From Schizochytrium sp. CCTCC M209059 (taxonomy: Eukaryota > Sar > Bigyra > Thraustochytrida > Thraustochytriidae), in contig KN805463.1 in the NCBI GenBank assembly GCA_000818945.1, positions 23,301-87,300 of the forward strand: DNA of 64,000 nt, in the 5' to 3' direction. The translations under genes were made by a program, and so were the position numbers. Numbering within the stretch: position 1 is the first letter of the stretch; each line of letters starts with the position of its first letter. This document shows, piece after piece, positions 1 to 10,558 of the stretch. The notes beneath the pieces were generated by a model. It was not told the origin of the DNA. It made no database searches and saw only the letters and a list, made by a program, of their open reading frames with translations.

Positions 1-1652
1 GCCCCGGTACAGTAGAAAGGCGCCGCCGCGCCGGCTGTCTGCCGATCTTACTTGCTTTCCTTCGTTCTTTCCTTCCTTCGTAGTTTCGTTCGTTCGTTCG
101 ATCGATCTTTCCGTCGACGGACCGATCGTCTCGATCGCGCTTCTCTCCGTGCAGTCGAGGCACGGCGGCGCGAGCGCAGCCTGCACGAACTTGCGCACGC
201 TCACGAGCGAGGCCGGCCTGCGCCCAGACTTGTTTCTGCAGAGCAGCCAGGTTGGCGGAGCGAGGCCCGTCCAACCAAGATTGGCTCGAGTCGCGGGGTT
301 GCCTGAACCGCCGCGCGCACACCCCCTCCGCAGCCAGACGGGGAAAAGGGGCGAAAGAAAAGGAGAAAGAAGGAAAGTAGATCCCGACTGCTTGGCTTGC
401 TCGCTCGCTCGTTCGAGCTCGGTCTGCGTCGCTTCGATACGCTCCGCGCGGGTCTCCGTTCGTTCTTCGAGGAAGGACGAAACCATCGTGCGCGGCGAGA
501 GGTCCCGCGCAGAGGGTTTGCTCGCTCGCTGGCTACGCCTGAACGGCGGCGCGGTGCGGTGCTGCGCTGCGCTGCTCCAGGAGGGCGGGAGGCTACTACT
601 ACTGCGGTGCGCGGTGGTGACCACGCACGCGACCTAGCATTAACCGCTTGCAAGGTGTAAGAAGCGCTCGGCGAGGAAAGAAGTAAAGTAAGAAAGAAAA
701 AAGAAAACAGAAGAAGCAAATGGACAAGAAAACCAAAGAAAAAAGAGAAAAAGAAAAAGCAGAAGAAAAGAAAACCAAGGAAAAGAAAAGAAAAGAAAAG
801 GAAAGGAAAGGAAAGAAAAGGAAAGAAGAAAGGAAAGTAGGAAAGGAAGAAGGGCTCCCGGCGCTCGGTTTTTCCCCACGCGAGGCTTGGAAGTCGCGCA
901 GGAAGCAGGGCCTCTCTCTCCCTTCGTTCCTTCGTCCTTGGCCGGCGCGATCGAGCGGGCCCCCTCCCGGTCGAGTCCCCGCCCGCCCCAGCGCATCCGC
1001 CGCGTCGTCCGCCGGCGGCCCCCTCCTCCTCCCCCGCCATCTCTCCCTCCTCGTCCTCGCAGACCCGCGGCCTGCCGCCTCCAGCGGGTGCTCGGGAGGT
1101 CCCTTGCTCCCCGAGTGACCAGGTCAGGCGAGCGGAGCCGAGGGCGGCTGCGCGTTGAGGAGGCGCGGCCAGCGAGTCGCACGAAGGAAGGCGGCGAGGC
1201 AGGAAGGAAGGGAAGCGAGGGCGCGGGGCACGCCGCGGCGCGACACGGGGTGGCGCAGCGCGGCGCGGCGCAGAGCAGAGCAGAGCAGCGCAGCGCGGCG
1301 CAGCGCAGAGCAGAGGCGCGGCAGGCAGGCGGAGGGAGCAGAGCGCGAAAGGCGCGGCGGGCGGAGGCGAAGGGCACGCGCGCGAACCGGGACACCCAGG
1401 GTCCGCAAGATTCCGTGCCTGATCACAGCCGCGGTCGAGGCGGCGGCAGCGGGCGCGCAGAGGCCGCAGCGCGCGCAGAGGCCGCAGCGCAGGCCGCGCG
1501 GCAAGGCCGGCAGCGGCGACAGGCCGCAGGCGGGGCCTGACGGCGCAGCGGCGACCGCTGCTGCTGCTGCTGCTGCCGGCGCCAGCGCCAGCGCCATCGC
1601 CGCCTCCCGCGGGGCCGGCGAGGACCACAGCGCCCGGAGCGCACTCTCGGAC
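1..1652. other. Upstream region of the first gene, no gene seen
   Basis: This stretch contains runs of TTCG/GATC (about 75-120), a purine-rich block (about 665-860) and GC-rich repeats such as GCGCAGAGCA near 1250-1320. Several long open frames cross it on both strands, but their translations are arginine, serine or alanine low-complexity runs dictated by the repeats, so I do not call them genes. It probably holds the promoter and 5' leader of the gene starting at 1653. Confidence 0.6.
665..860 (+). repeat. Near-homopurine A/G tract
   Basis: About 190 bases are almost entirely A and G on the plus strand, in irregular AAAG/GAAA/GGAAA units with only scattered C and T. Such tracts can form triplex (H-DNA) structures. 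It lies about 0.8 kb upstream of the ATG at 1653, so a promoter-proximal role is possible but unproven. Confidence 0.8.
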
Positions 1653-3861
1653 ATGCCGCCCGCAGACCAGGAGCACCGCGAGCAGCAGCGGGGTTCTCCT
1701 TCTTCTCCAGAAGGTGGACAAACGCAGGGCAACGCTCCGAACACGGGAGACGAGGATGATCGAGTAGCAGCAGCAGCAGCAGCAGCAGCTTCTCGCGCCG
1801 CCTCGGGACCTCATGCCGCGCAGAGTGATGCAGTGAAAAAGGAGCCCTCCGCGCACGCGACCTCGGAAAACCCTCGCCAAGATCAGGAGCTTGCGGGGCG
1901 CAACTTTCAGCTGCTCAGGCAAAACAATTACGACTTTCTCGCCTCTCTCGGTGCCAATGCAAATGCCAATGCCAATGCCAATGCGAATGCGGCCGGCGCG
2001 CCGCGAGCAGGCCAAGGTCTTCCCGTCCCTGCGCCCGCAACATCAGCTGCGGCAGCTCTCGAGTCCTTCTCGCAACCAAACCTCGTTTCCTTTCTGCCGT
2101 CTCACCTGCAAGCCGCTCTGCAATCGTCCTCGACGACACCAAACATGCTCCTCGAAACCATGCGCGCCTTTCAACAGCAGCAAGAACAGCAGCGACAGAC
2201 GCAACTGCAAGAGCAGACACGATCAGTTTCACACGACAGCACTAGCCAACTCGTCAAGAACGCCTCCGCTGGCTCGAACCAAGAAAACCTTGCACGTAAA
2301 AGACCCCGCGCGTCCTCCGCGAGCAGCGACGGCTCCTTGCCCAAGGCGCAAAAACGAGACAACGGAAGCGACGCTCCGAGCGCATGCTCGAGCCCCGCTG
2401 CCGTCGCCCCCCTTGGCAACATCGCGCCCGCCAAGAGCTGCCAGGGACCCGTCCGCGACATTGAATTCTGTAATGTACACGAGTGGAAGGCCTCGTACGT
2501 ACGCACGCGACACAAGAACCTGCGCTGCTTCCCCGCGTGTCTCGCGCGTCACATGGAGAACGGCTTCTGCGGGCAGTCTGTATGCGCTCACCTCTACATG
2601 CTCGACCGCTCGGCAGTCGACGCTATGGGCCTCGAGCTTTACGCGGGAATTCGCAAGGCCAGCTCTCCCCTTCTCTACGAAGCTGGCCAGACTATTGATA
2701 AACTCTTCAAGGAGGACCCCATCAGCAGAAACAAGGTCTTTCGCGGGGAGTGGAAATCCTTTGAGCCATCGGCGGGACGCTGGCTCGTCGAATTCATCGC
2801 AGAGCGCCGCTGGCGCTACCTGTGCAAGCTCGCCAAACACACGATGAAACAGGAGCACGTCTTTACACTTTACGTGGTCTCACGGAAGACCATGACATGT
2901 GTGGCTCACGCAGACTCGCCAGCCTTTCGGCTCACCTCGGCCTGGAAGCAGCCCGGCGCGCCCACTCCTGCTGCTGCGGCTGCAGAGGCCGCCGCAGCAA
3001 ATGCCGCAGCCAATCGCGTTGCGTCCTTGTCATCATCGTCGTCATCGACCTCGTCGTCATCGTCATCGCCATTGCCGCAACTTCAACAGCAGTCTTCGAT
3101 CTTGACGCGCGCGGATCTCGACGAACGACTTGCGTCGCTTGGAGCCTCCTCCAGCGCGGCCGATCTATTGCGTTCTCAGCAATTGTCCGGCTTGCAAACG
3201 CAGCAACAGGTTTACCCGCACCAGGCGGGTGGAACCGCGCCCAGTCTTTCGCTCGACCGTCTCCCTGCAGGGACCCTCGAGTATCTCCGACAGCTCGAGC
3301 CAAACGCAGCTCGTGCGGCTGTCCAACTTCTTCTTCGCGACAACGCCAGCTTCAGTCAGGGTGACATGAACTGGTATGGCTCTTCGGGCCCTTCCGCGCG
3401 GTCCTCCTTTCCTTCGACGGCACTTACCCCGTCGCTTTCGTCGATTCAGGGAAACTTTGGCAGTGATGCGGGACTGCGAGATCGCTTGGACCTCTTGTCG
3501 GGCCTTTCATCATCTTCTTCTTCTTCTTCTTACGCTAGTTCTGCTCACCGACTCGGTTTAGATTCCGCTCCCATCTATCGCTCTAGCAGCCTCAATAGCT
3601 CGGGCAGCGGACCTCCGCTTCATCATCAACTGCATCAGCAACAACAGCCGCTCTGGCTGTTGCAACAACAGCAACAACAACAACAACTCAATCGTGCCTC
3701 CTCTGGAGAGACTGCTTACAATGCTCTGACGTCTTCAACATCCCCGCTTTTGAGACCAACCATGTCATCGTCCTCTTCTGCCCCGTCCTCTTCGACGACT
3801 TCTGGGCCACTGCTTTCCAACAATTCTGCCGCGGTCTCGCTCTTGCTGCAGTCCCCTCTTT

Positions 3862-3908
<47 letters not shown>

Positions 3909-4004
3909 CAACTTCTCCTGCAACTACAGCAACAGCAGGAGCGGCAGCGTGCGCAAGACAACGACTCCGTCTACAAAGCAGGCCCATCCGCACAAGACCA
4001 GTAA
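1653..4004 (+). CDS. Gln-rich protein with a central Cys/His-rich domain, function unknown
   Basis: 783 residues from the first plausible ATG at 1653; the frame stays open upstream but only as Arg/Ala low-complexity sequence. The N-terminal third is disordered, with an Ala run and an (Ala-Asn)n stretch near residues 100-115. Residues about 262-426 are the only folded-looking part. They contain repeated Cys and His (CNVHEW, RCFPACLARH, GFCGQSVCAH) followed by a Trp/Phe-rich segment (GEWKSFEPSAGRW), possibly a metal-binding or DNA/RNA-binding fold. The C-terminal half is Ser-rich and then Gln-rich, with a pure CAG/CAA run near 3865-3930. This composition is common in transcriptional regulators, so a nuclear regulatory role is a guess. 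The gene converges on the UBX gene, with 167 bp between the two stops. Confidence 0.8.
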
Positions 4005-4171
4005 CATTCTATTCTATTCATTGAATATTAGAAACCTCTTTCAAGTTCCCCTCCCCCCCTTGCCGTTTAACCATTGGAATTATGTCCGCACCCATTCATA
4101 CAATATTTTACTAGACGCTCTACACGAAAAAGTCTTGCCCCGCTTCTCTGCCCCCCTTTTTCAGCAAATAC

Positions 4172-5248
4172 TCACTTGGAATCCGTGTCCGCATCATTGC
4201 CATCGGGCTCTCCGCCCTGGAATACGGTACTGTCGCCGCCAAAGTATTCGTTTTGCTCAGCCTCGCGCGTCGCAGGCTCGCGCAAGTCGCGCATCGTACG
4301 GATAGTGGATGAAGTCGCCGGCGGATGTCCTGACGTCGCGCTGTCATCCTCAAATGCTGAAATTTGTCTTGGAGGTTCTCGGAACCCTAAGACGCGAAGC
4401 ACATAGGCCCAGAATGTAGCCAACCACAGCAGAAGCGCTGCAAAGGAATAGGAGGCCATGCCAGCATCTGCAGATTGAACTGCACCCTGAAACATAACAA
4501 GCAAGCAGTTTTTAGCCAATCCGAGGTCCCTGAGGGAGCTCGCATAGTCCTCATGGGTAAAAACCTTTCGCGGAAAGGCGGTCCCGAGATGAAGCGTTTT
4601 GCCCACAACTTGGCCGGGACAACATTCTTGGACAAAATCGGCGACATCTTGCAGCAAAGAATGAGGCTTAAAGCGGGATGCTACGCGGGCACCATCGAGG
4701 AGGCGCACGCTAACCTCAAAGTTATCCTGCGCCGACAGGATGGGTGCCCGCCTCCCCGCCACAACTGAGCACACGCCCTCGAGCTTGGCGTACCGTTTGG
4801 AGCACGCCCACTCTTTGGCACTCACGCGGCGGCCGTTGGGAATATAGAGGGCTTCAACGGCGCGTGCCATGGCCAAGCCAAGGGCGACGCGCTGGGAGAG
4901 CTCTTGCATTGCACGTTTTGCACGCCGCTCGAGATCTTCGAGATCCGCCTTGCCTTCGTGGGCCTCGAACCAGCCGTCGCCGGTCATGATGACGCTCGCG
5001 CACAACGACCGGATTTTGAAATGCGCGCGGAACCACGACATTGCGCGGCTCCCCTCAACACGCACGCGGCGCGTCTCGCGCAGACTTGGCCCGACGGCCC
5101 CGGTCTCGAGCGCCTCGACGCCATCTTGTATCGCAGAGCCTCCGCGCAAATTCGACGCTGCCAGCACGAGTACGAGCGGTCGCAACGGGTCTGCGCGCAG
5201 CCGCTGCAGCGCCCCTTGCAGATCGTTGCCCTCCGTGAAGAAGCCCAT
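4172..5248 (-). CDS. UBX-domain membrane protein (UBXN4/erasin-like)
   Basis: 358 residues from the ATG at 5248; the frame continues upstream but has no earlier ATG. The N-terminus (MGFFTEG, then PLVLVLAAS) resembles the thioredoxin-like segment that begins UBXN4-type proteins. Residues about 100-135 form a charged helix. Residues 177-253 are a UBX domain: VSVRLLDGARVASRF opens the ubiquitin-like fold and AFPRKVF (near 224-230) supplies the FPR turn that contacts p97/Cdc48. Residues 267-288 are one strong membrane segment, followed by a polar tail. In the known family these proteins sit in the ER membrane and recruit p97 for ER-associated degradation. That role is likely here but inferred from architecture. 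The start is supported by the match to the family N-terminus. Confidence 0.85.
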   Translation of the reverse strand: MGFFTEGNDLQGALQRLRADPLRPLVLVLAASNLRGGSAIQDGVEALETGAVGPSLRETRRVRVEGSRAMSWFRAHFKIRSLCASVIMTGDGWFEAHEGKADLEDLERRAKRAMQELSQRVALGLAMARAVEALYIPNGRRVSAKEWACSKRYAKLEGVCSVVAGRRAPILSAQDNFEVSVRLLDGARVASRFKPHSLLQDVADFVQECCPGQVVGKTLHLGTAFPRKVFTHEDYASSLRDLGLAKNCLLVMFQGAVQSADAGMASYSFAALLLWLATFWAYVLRVLGFREPPRQISAFEDDSATSGHPPATSSTIRTMRDLREPATREAEQNEYFGGDSTVFQGGEPDGNDADTDSK

Positions 5249-5496
5249 CGCCGCGCGCGCGCGCGCCCGCCGAAGCCGCTCTGTCTTTATTTGCGAAGCC
5301 GACAACCATCAAGCTTGACGCTGGTGGATACTCTCCAAGCTGGCATTCAACGAAAACGAGAGTCGAAAGATCTGCCGGAATCAACAAACATTGGGCGGTA
5401 TCGGGAAAAAAATAATAAATGCAAGTCTAATTGGATTGAGCGGAACGTCAACAATTGCAACGCAAGAACGAACAAGGATTGTCAAGCCATTCACGT

Positions 5497-5640
5497 CAGC
5501 AAACTGCTCGATTCGAAGGGCGACGGTGAGAATTGCAAATTGCTCGAGATTGCAAAGCCTTTTTCCATTTGCAAACTGCTCAAGTTGAAGGGCGAGCGGC
5601 TGTGACTCACAAAAAAAGCCTTTCCATTGTGCCATTTGTC
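5497..5640. repeat. 72-bp tandem duplication (two diverged copies)
   Basis: GCAAACTGCTC, followed by a GAAGGGCGA block and a GCCTTTTTCCATT block, occurs at about 5499-5570 and again 72 bp later. It lies in the intergenic space between the UBX gene's 5' side and the 3' end of the F-box-like gene. Confidence 0.7.
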
Positions 5641-5739
5641 TCTCTCTGCAAGATTTAGTTCAACGTATCGTACATCTATGTTCACGTATGCATGATCTGT
5701 CAGCGCCAAAACGAATTGTGAAAAATAAATATGAAGTCT

Positions 5740-7725
5740 TCAAAAGTAGATGAGGTAGTAATAAGAGTCTGATAGGGCCATGCGGATACGCACGAGCATA
5801 ATGGACAAAACAAAGGGCACAGAATAGGCGTACACGGGCAGCGAAACGCTCGTGGCGTGTGAAAGAGAAGCATCAAGCTGGTTCCACAAGAGACTCGAGA
5901 GCACATACTGTACAACGACCTGGTGACGCAAAGCGCGCTGCAGGTGGTCAAGCCAGCTTGCGAGACGAGGCAAGCGCTTGGCAGCATAGAGCCAGAGACG
6001 AAGACTGGCGCGTCGCGTCATGCGCGTATACGGCGCAAGGTCATCGAGCGTAAAGGTGCGGAGCAACGCAAGCTGGACGAGACGGCCAAGGCGCTGCCAA
6101 AAGGAGCGATGCGCTGCCTTTGAAGCCGCTGCGAGCTCTTCGAGACGACTCGGCATGGAAAGCTCGTCGAGCGAGGCCGGCCGAGGCGGGGGCGTGCGCT
6201 TGTAAAAAATCAACAGCAATGCTGCATAGACGAGCCAATCGTCGCGCTCTGATTCTTCCGTGAAGAGCGTGCGCACACCGGAGAGTAGCATCTCGTGGGC
6301 GAGTGCAAGACCCATAATGGGTGTGAGAGCGCGTGTGACGAGGAGGGAAGCGCGAGCCACAAATTTAGTTGCAAAAACGAGCGGAATCCAGTCAATTTCG
6401 CCTTCCATGATTTGCTTGACCTGCGTGCGTACAATCAGGGGCACGAGAGAGGTGACGAGGCGAACAAATGCACAGGGAAAACCGCTGTGGAGTATCCCGC
6501 GCGCCAGGGCCGCGACAAGAAAGGGCTTGGTCATGAGATGCAGCAAAAAGAGGCGCACCATTTCAGCAAAGGCGCGGCGACGCAGCGAAAGCGGCATCGA
6601 TGTCCCCGTGGCAATGCTCGCGTGTAGCAGCGGATGAAGAGCGCCGCCATTCCAAAAGGGCTTGTGTGCGTTGTAGCCAATGCCTCGCTGCGCGCTGTCC
6701 AGCAGGTGGCACATGCGTTCGAGGGCCTCGAGACGGTCGTCGTAGTCAATGTGCATGTCATCCTTATTCGAGCCCTTGTGCGGTTTTCCCGCAACAATCG
6801 CGGCGAGTTCATCGAGCTCGCCAGCCTTGAGTCGTTTCAGGGCATCGCAGCACGCGAGACGTGGGCGTCGTCGAGAGAGACGCACGGGCGAGGGAACATT
6901 AAGGTTGGCGATGCCCGGGCCGGGTTCGGGCACTGAGGATCCCATTGGGTCATGAGAAGCGCTGCCGGAGGCGTCTGCGATGCTTTGAAATAAGTCAGGG
7001 CTCTCGAGGAGTCCTTGCGGACTGACAAAGACCTGCACGAGTTCGATGCCGTCCGAGACGGTGCGCAGGGTTTTACGCCACGCTGGGCGCTGATTTCGGT
7101 GCAAGAGACGGCGCAACGACTCGTTTGCGTGCATGGACCGCAAAAGGCTATCGGAGGAGAGAAAGAGGACAGTGAGGTCGGATGGGGGGAGCGCGTCGTG
7201 GCCTCGCACCCCAAGTGTGAAACTGGAGTCTGCGAGGACGAGCTCAAAGTCTTGCATCATGACACCGTGTTCGAGCAGTTGCGCGCGACGGACCATTTTT
7301 TTCAGCCCAAAGAGCGTGGTGGTTCTTGGGACGACCATGTCAAAGGTCGCGTCGGAATTGTGACTGATGGGACGAACAACAACGCGAATCTGGCCTGCGA
7401 TGGCGCGCAGCACGACACCGCGCCACGAGCTGTTCTTTTTGTGCATGCAAGGCGCAGCGAGCTCTTCGGACAGGGGAAGTGTTGTGTACAATGCGGCCCA
7501 AATGTCTTCCCTCTCGCGCAACAGGGCGCTGATGGCCGTGTTGCACGTCATGAGCTTGGCCAGCGTCGTCGCGTCGCAGTACGAGGCGACCTGGGCGAAC
7601 TCATCCTCGGACATTTGTCCAAGCAGACAGCCGCGCACGGACGCACAAGATGCTCTGTTCCTCCTTCTTTTCGCCGTCGGCCCCTCGAGGTCCTCGTCCT
7701 CGTCCGCGCCGCGGCCCACCGTCAT
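5740..7725 (-). CDS. F-box-like protein with hydrophobic helical C-terminus
   Basis: 661 residues from the ATG at 7725; the upstream open frame (to 7962) is Arg/Ala-rich and looks untranslated. Residues about 34-80 resemble an F-box: MSEDEFAQVASYCDATTLAKLMTC, then a Trp-containing ending (DIWAAL). F-boxes bind Skp1 in SCF ubiquitin ligases. Residues about 115-195 (GQIRVVVRPI to LTVLFLSS) have the strand pattern of a ubiquitin-like or beta-rich fold. The rest is Leu-rich and helical, with several hydrophobic stretches near the C-terminus (for example LVYAALLLIFYK and PFVLSIMLVRI) that could be membrane segments or a helical repeat. I recognise no substrate-binding repeat such as LRR, WD40 or Kelch. 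The F-box call is moderate and the rest unknown. It is transcribed away from the multi-pass gene at 8854. Confidence 0.7.
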   Translation of the reverse strand: MTVGRGADEDEDLEGPTAKRRRNRASCASVRGCLLGQMSEDEFAQVASYCDATTLAKLMTCNTAISALLREREDIWAALYTTLPLSEELAAPCMHKKNSSWRGVVLRAIAGQIRVVVRPISHNSDATFDMVVPRTTTLFGLKKMVRRAQLLEHGVMMQDFELVLADSSFTLGVRGHDALPPSDLTVLFLSSDSLLRSMHANESLRRLLHRNQRPAWRKTLRTVSDGIELVQVFVSPQGLLESPDLFQSIADASGSASHDPMGSSVPEPGPGIANLNVPSPVRLSRRRPRLACCDALKRLKAGELDELAAIVAGKPHKGSNKDDMHIDYDDRLEALERMCHLLDSAQRGIGYNAHKPFWNGGALHPLLHASIATGTSMPLSLRRRAFAEMVRLFLLHLMTKPFLVAALARGILHSGFPCAFVRLVTSLVPLIVRTQVKQIMEGEIDWIPLVFATKFVARASLLVTRALTPIMGLALAHEMLLSGVRTLFTEESERDDWLVYAALLLIFYKRTPPPRPASLDELSMPSRLEELAAASKAAHRSFWQRLGRLVQLALLRTFTLDDLAPYTRMTRRASLRLWLYAAKRLPRLASWLDHLQRALRHQVVVQYVLSSLLWNQLDASLSHATSVSLPVYAYSVPFVLSIMLVRIRMALSDSYYYLIYF

Positions 7726-8853
7726 CTTGGTCGCGTACGCTTCAAGCGCCCGCCGGCAGAAGGTGCGCGGGGCTAGCGCGCGCGCGCCAGGCGTCGCGGG
7801 GCCAGCGCGCCGCCTCGCTCGGCTCGCACTCGCGTGAGCGCGCGGGCCGCGCCTCCTGCGTCGTTCCGTCTCTGTCGCCGTGATCGAGCACAGCGGCGCG
7901 TGCTCGCGTATTCCATGCTGGCTGGAGTCTTTGTGACGAGGTTGTGCGTGGATGGGAATCAATCAGCCGTGGGGGGCGGAGTCCCGTGGAGCATTCGATC
8001 GAGTCGAGCAGAAACCTGTCGTCAACCCAGCAATGGATCAAGGCCCGGCTCCCCCCGGAGGCACATTAGTTCGCCGCGCCACCCGTCAGCGACGTATAGC
8101 AAAGGAAAGTTTGCGATGTGACATGAGAAGGACCATTTCTGCAGCCCGTCCTGTCCTCACCAGCGAACACCATTATGATGACCTCGTTTTTGACCATGCG
8201 CAACGTATGATTGCGTTCAGGTGACCCGGGAGGACAGGCAGGCAAGCGAAAGCAGACAAGGCAGGCAAGCGGCGAGACGAAGCAAGGCCAACGACTCTGC
8301 GATGCAGGGAGCCCTAATTGCCGAGGAAGAGGCAGGCGGGGTGCTTTTTTTCCTCACAAGTAGCAGCAAGGCCTAAGCGAGGTGTGGACGTTGGGTCACC
8401 ATTTGCGACGGCCGCGTGCGGCCGTCTGCGGCGGCCGCGTGCGGCCGTCTGCGGCCGCCGCGGTTTTTTTCCTCTTTGATGGACGGGCCAATCAATGGGA
8501 GCTCGGCGAGTAAGCAACATCAGTGTATTGTATGCGCTTGCGGTGAAGTGTGAACAAAGCAGACTGGCCACATTTCATTGCCTTTTCCAGAATGTTGGAG
8601 CAGATGCTGGATGCAGAGTCGTGCGACTTTTCTTGCGCACCCGCCAACATTGTCGACCCATGGTGGCCGCAGCGCGTTCTGAAGGATCGCTTCTTTGAGG
8701 TGGTGCGTACTACCAAGTCTAGCCTTCGACATATCCATGTCTTACTGTTATGAGTAGATTTCTATAAGCTACTGTTGAGAGGCTTACCGGATAAACAGCT
8801 CATCGCAGAGCCCCGCTGCACCCTCCAGGGAGAGAGAAGCAAGTAAAAGCGCA
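7726..8853. other. Divergent intergenic region
   Basis: This is the space between two divergently transcribed genes, so it should hold both promoters. I see no convincing gene. It contains a short GC-rich direct repeat near 8409-8455. An upstream exon of the gene at 8854 could lie here, because that gene's extracellular-looking N-terminus lacks a signal peptide, but I cannot define one. Confidence 0.5.
8409..8455. repeat. 23-bp GC-rich tandem repeat with internal palindrome
   Basis: CGGCCGCGTGCGGCCGTCTG occurs twice, 23 bp apart (starts 8409 and 8432), followed by a further GCGGCCGCCGCGG. Each unit contains CGGCCG twice, so the strand can fold on itself. It sits in the divergent promoter region. 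Confidence 0.8.
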
Positions 8854-9981
8854 ATGACGGGGCCGTGGTGTGCCTCTGTCGGGAGCTTGCCAGCATGCTG
8901 GCATGGCGAGTGCGTGAATGGTTCACGGTGCGAGTGTTGGCCAGGATGGACACAGACGCTCGAGGTCGACTTTTGGCAAGGCCCTGTGCTGCGCGAAATG
9001 CAAGTCGAAAGCGCAGCTTGCGACATTCCATCATGGCTGTCTCTGGACTTGCTTTCGACCGTGAGTAGCATCGTCGGGTACATCCTCGCGGGGCTGTTGG
9101 TTATTAGCGCGCGCGGAAGGCGCAAGTTCCGTCGGCAGTTTCCCAGTGTGCTCATATGTGGCATGTGCGCATTACTGGGAATGCTGCGAAGTTTGTGGCC
9201 TGCAGCATGGGGTCCAGGTCGGTCTTTGTACCTGTTTGTTTTTGGCGTGACCCAATTTTTGTGCGTGGCTATCACTTCGAACACGCAGGTTCGGTATCTT
9301 CAGTATTTGCGCCTGCAAAGTGAAGCCGGACTAAGTCTCGGGGCTCGAGTTCGTATGCAGCTCGTCGTGTACGCGCGTGGCATTAAGATTGTCCAACTTG
9401 CCTCTACCCTGGCGATTCCCTTTCTCTTGAGCAGTCCGCTCGTGGCCAAGACATGGGCAAGTCGTGTTCTCTTTCAAACGGGCATGATCATATTTGCAAT
9501 GAGCAACTTGGGATTGTCCATTTTGGGCGGGCACATTACATATTGCGTCATGCAGGACCTGGTGACTGCAATGCGCTGCCAGGATGGGATCCTGGCCATT
9601 CAGGACACGAAAATCTATTCCGCCACGAAACGTGCAACGAAGCGTCTGACCATGCTGTTTCGACTCTCTGTGATGATGGGAGTCTTTGACATTGGCTTGC
9701 TGGCTTTGAGCGTGAGCGATGTGGGTCTCTTGCTCTTCAAGTTTGCCTTGCCGATTCATATTTTTTTTGTACAATTATTCTACGCGGCATCGAGGCTCGC
9801 GGCCAAGCAAAGACCCAAGGCTCGCGACCCAGAAACGCGGATACACTTTCAATGCACAAAGGTTCTGGCGTCCAACACCTCAGTTCATCAACACCAGGGT
9901 CTGCAGACTTCAGTTTTGGGCCCGTTAGATGTGACATCTTCTTTCGATATCACGCGAACAAGTGGCCGAATGGGATTCTAG
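8854..9981 (+). CDS. Multi-pass membrane protein with N-terminal EGF-like cysteine cluster
   Basis: 375 residues. Residues about 6-32 (C..ACWHGECVNGSRCECWPGW) match the Cys spacing and the closing CxCxxGW of an EGF-like module, which normally lies outside the cell or in a lumen. About seven hydrophobic segments follow: LLSTVSSIVGYILAGLLVIS, FPSVLICGMCALLGML, LYLFVFGVTQFLCVAI, IVQLASTLAIPFLLSS, LFQTGMIIFAMSNLGLSI, and two in VMMGVFDIGLLALSV...FALPIHIFFVQLFY. The tail is polar and Ser/Thr-rich. The topology looks like a seven-pass receptor-like protein, but I see no family signature, so no ligand or activity is proposed. No signal peptide precedes the EGF-like part. Either the first membrane segment acts as a reverse anchor or an upstream exon is missed. 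Confidence 0.75.
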   Translation: MTGPWCASVGSLPACWHGECVNGSRCECWPGWTQTLEVDFWQGPVLREMQVESAACDIPSWLSLDLLSTVSSIVGYILAGLLVISARGRRKFRRQFPSVLICGMCALLGMLRSLWPAAWGPGRSLYLFVFGVTQFLCVAITSNTQVRYLQYLRLQSEAGLSLGARVRMQLVVYARGIKIVQLASTLAIPFLLSSPLVAKTWASRVLFQTGMIIFAMSNLGLSILGGHITYCVMQDLVTAMRCQDGILAIQDTKIYSATKRATKRLTMLFRLSVMMGVFDIGLLALSVSDVGLLLFKFALPIHIFFVQLFYAASRLAAKQRPKARDPETRIHFQCTKVLASNTSVHQHQGLQTSVLGPLDVTSSFDITRTSGRMGF

Positions 9982-10289
9982 GCAAAGTATTGAAGATGGG
10001 ATTGAAAGATGGATTCTGGTTAGTATTGGTTGTTCCTCGGTACAAGGCAAGGAGAAAGTGGGCATTTGCTGGGCATTCGCGGGGCGATAGCAATGGCATT
10101 CTGGAGACGTTTCAAGTCTTATTATGCCTCTCGCTGCTCTCCGCTTCCATTACTTTTCGTTTATTAGGACCACAATAACACAGTCATCATGACACCTGTT
10201 GTTGTTCCTCCAATCTGTCTAGGGGAAGCGTGAAAATACGTTCGTATGTTATTCAATGTTGTGCTACAAGGCCATCTTCTTTCCTCATG

Positions 10290-10558
10290 AGGAGGAAGAT
10301 TCACGTCCCCTTGTGAGGACGTCGAGATGAGCTTGGAGTATATACGAAGAAAGAGAGACGGTGTTGTCCGTATGGGTTTCGTGTGCGGGCTGAGATGAGA
10401 CCCAAAATTGAGAAACAATAAAGCACGTCACGATGAGCATGAAAACGAGACTTTTGGGATGGTCTTGGAGCAAGTTCGTTTAAAAAAGGACACAGTGTTG
10501 TCCGTCAAGGTTTTCTTGGTGCGCGATGTGAGATCCCAGATGGAAAGAAAATGGCTCG
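10290..10558 (-). pseudogene. Two decayed copies of the acyltransferase 3' end
   Basis: On the minus strand the end of the neighbouring acyltransferase reads ETHTDKTVSFTDFLQAHLE and ends in Ser residues. A diverged version (ETHTDNTVSLSSYILQAHLD, also ending in Ser) is read at about 10290-10395. An intermediate copy lies at about 10425-10545, recognised in DNA by GACACAGTGTTGTCCGTC and GTGAGATCCCAG. All three share the order GATGAGC, then GACGGTSTTGTC, then TGGGTTTC. They look like remnants of repeated tandem duplication of the gene's last 100-130 bp. Confidence 0.65.

Noticed and set aside
201..2015. 604-codon minus-strand open frame near the window start
   Set aside because: Composition follows the purine-rich tract and GC repeats (Phe/Ser and Arg/Ala runs), and it overlaps the supported gene on the other strand.
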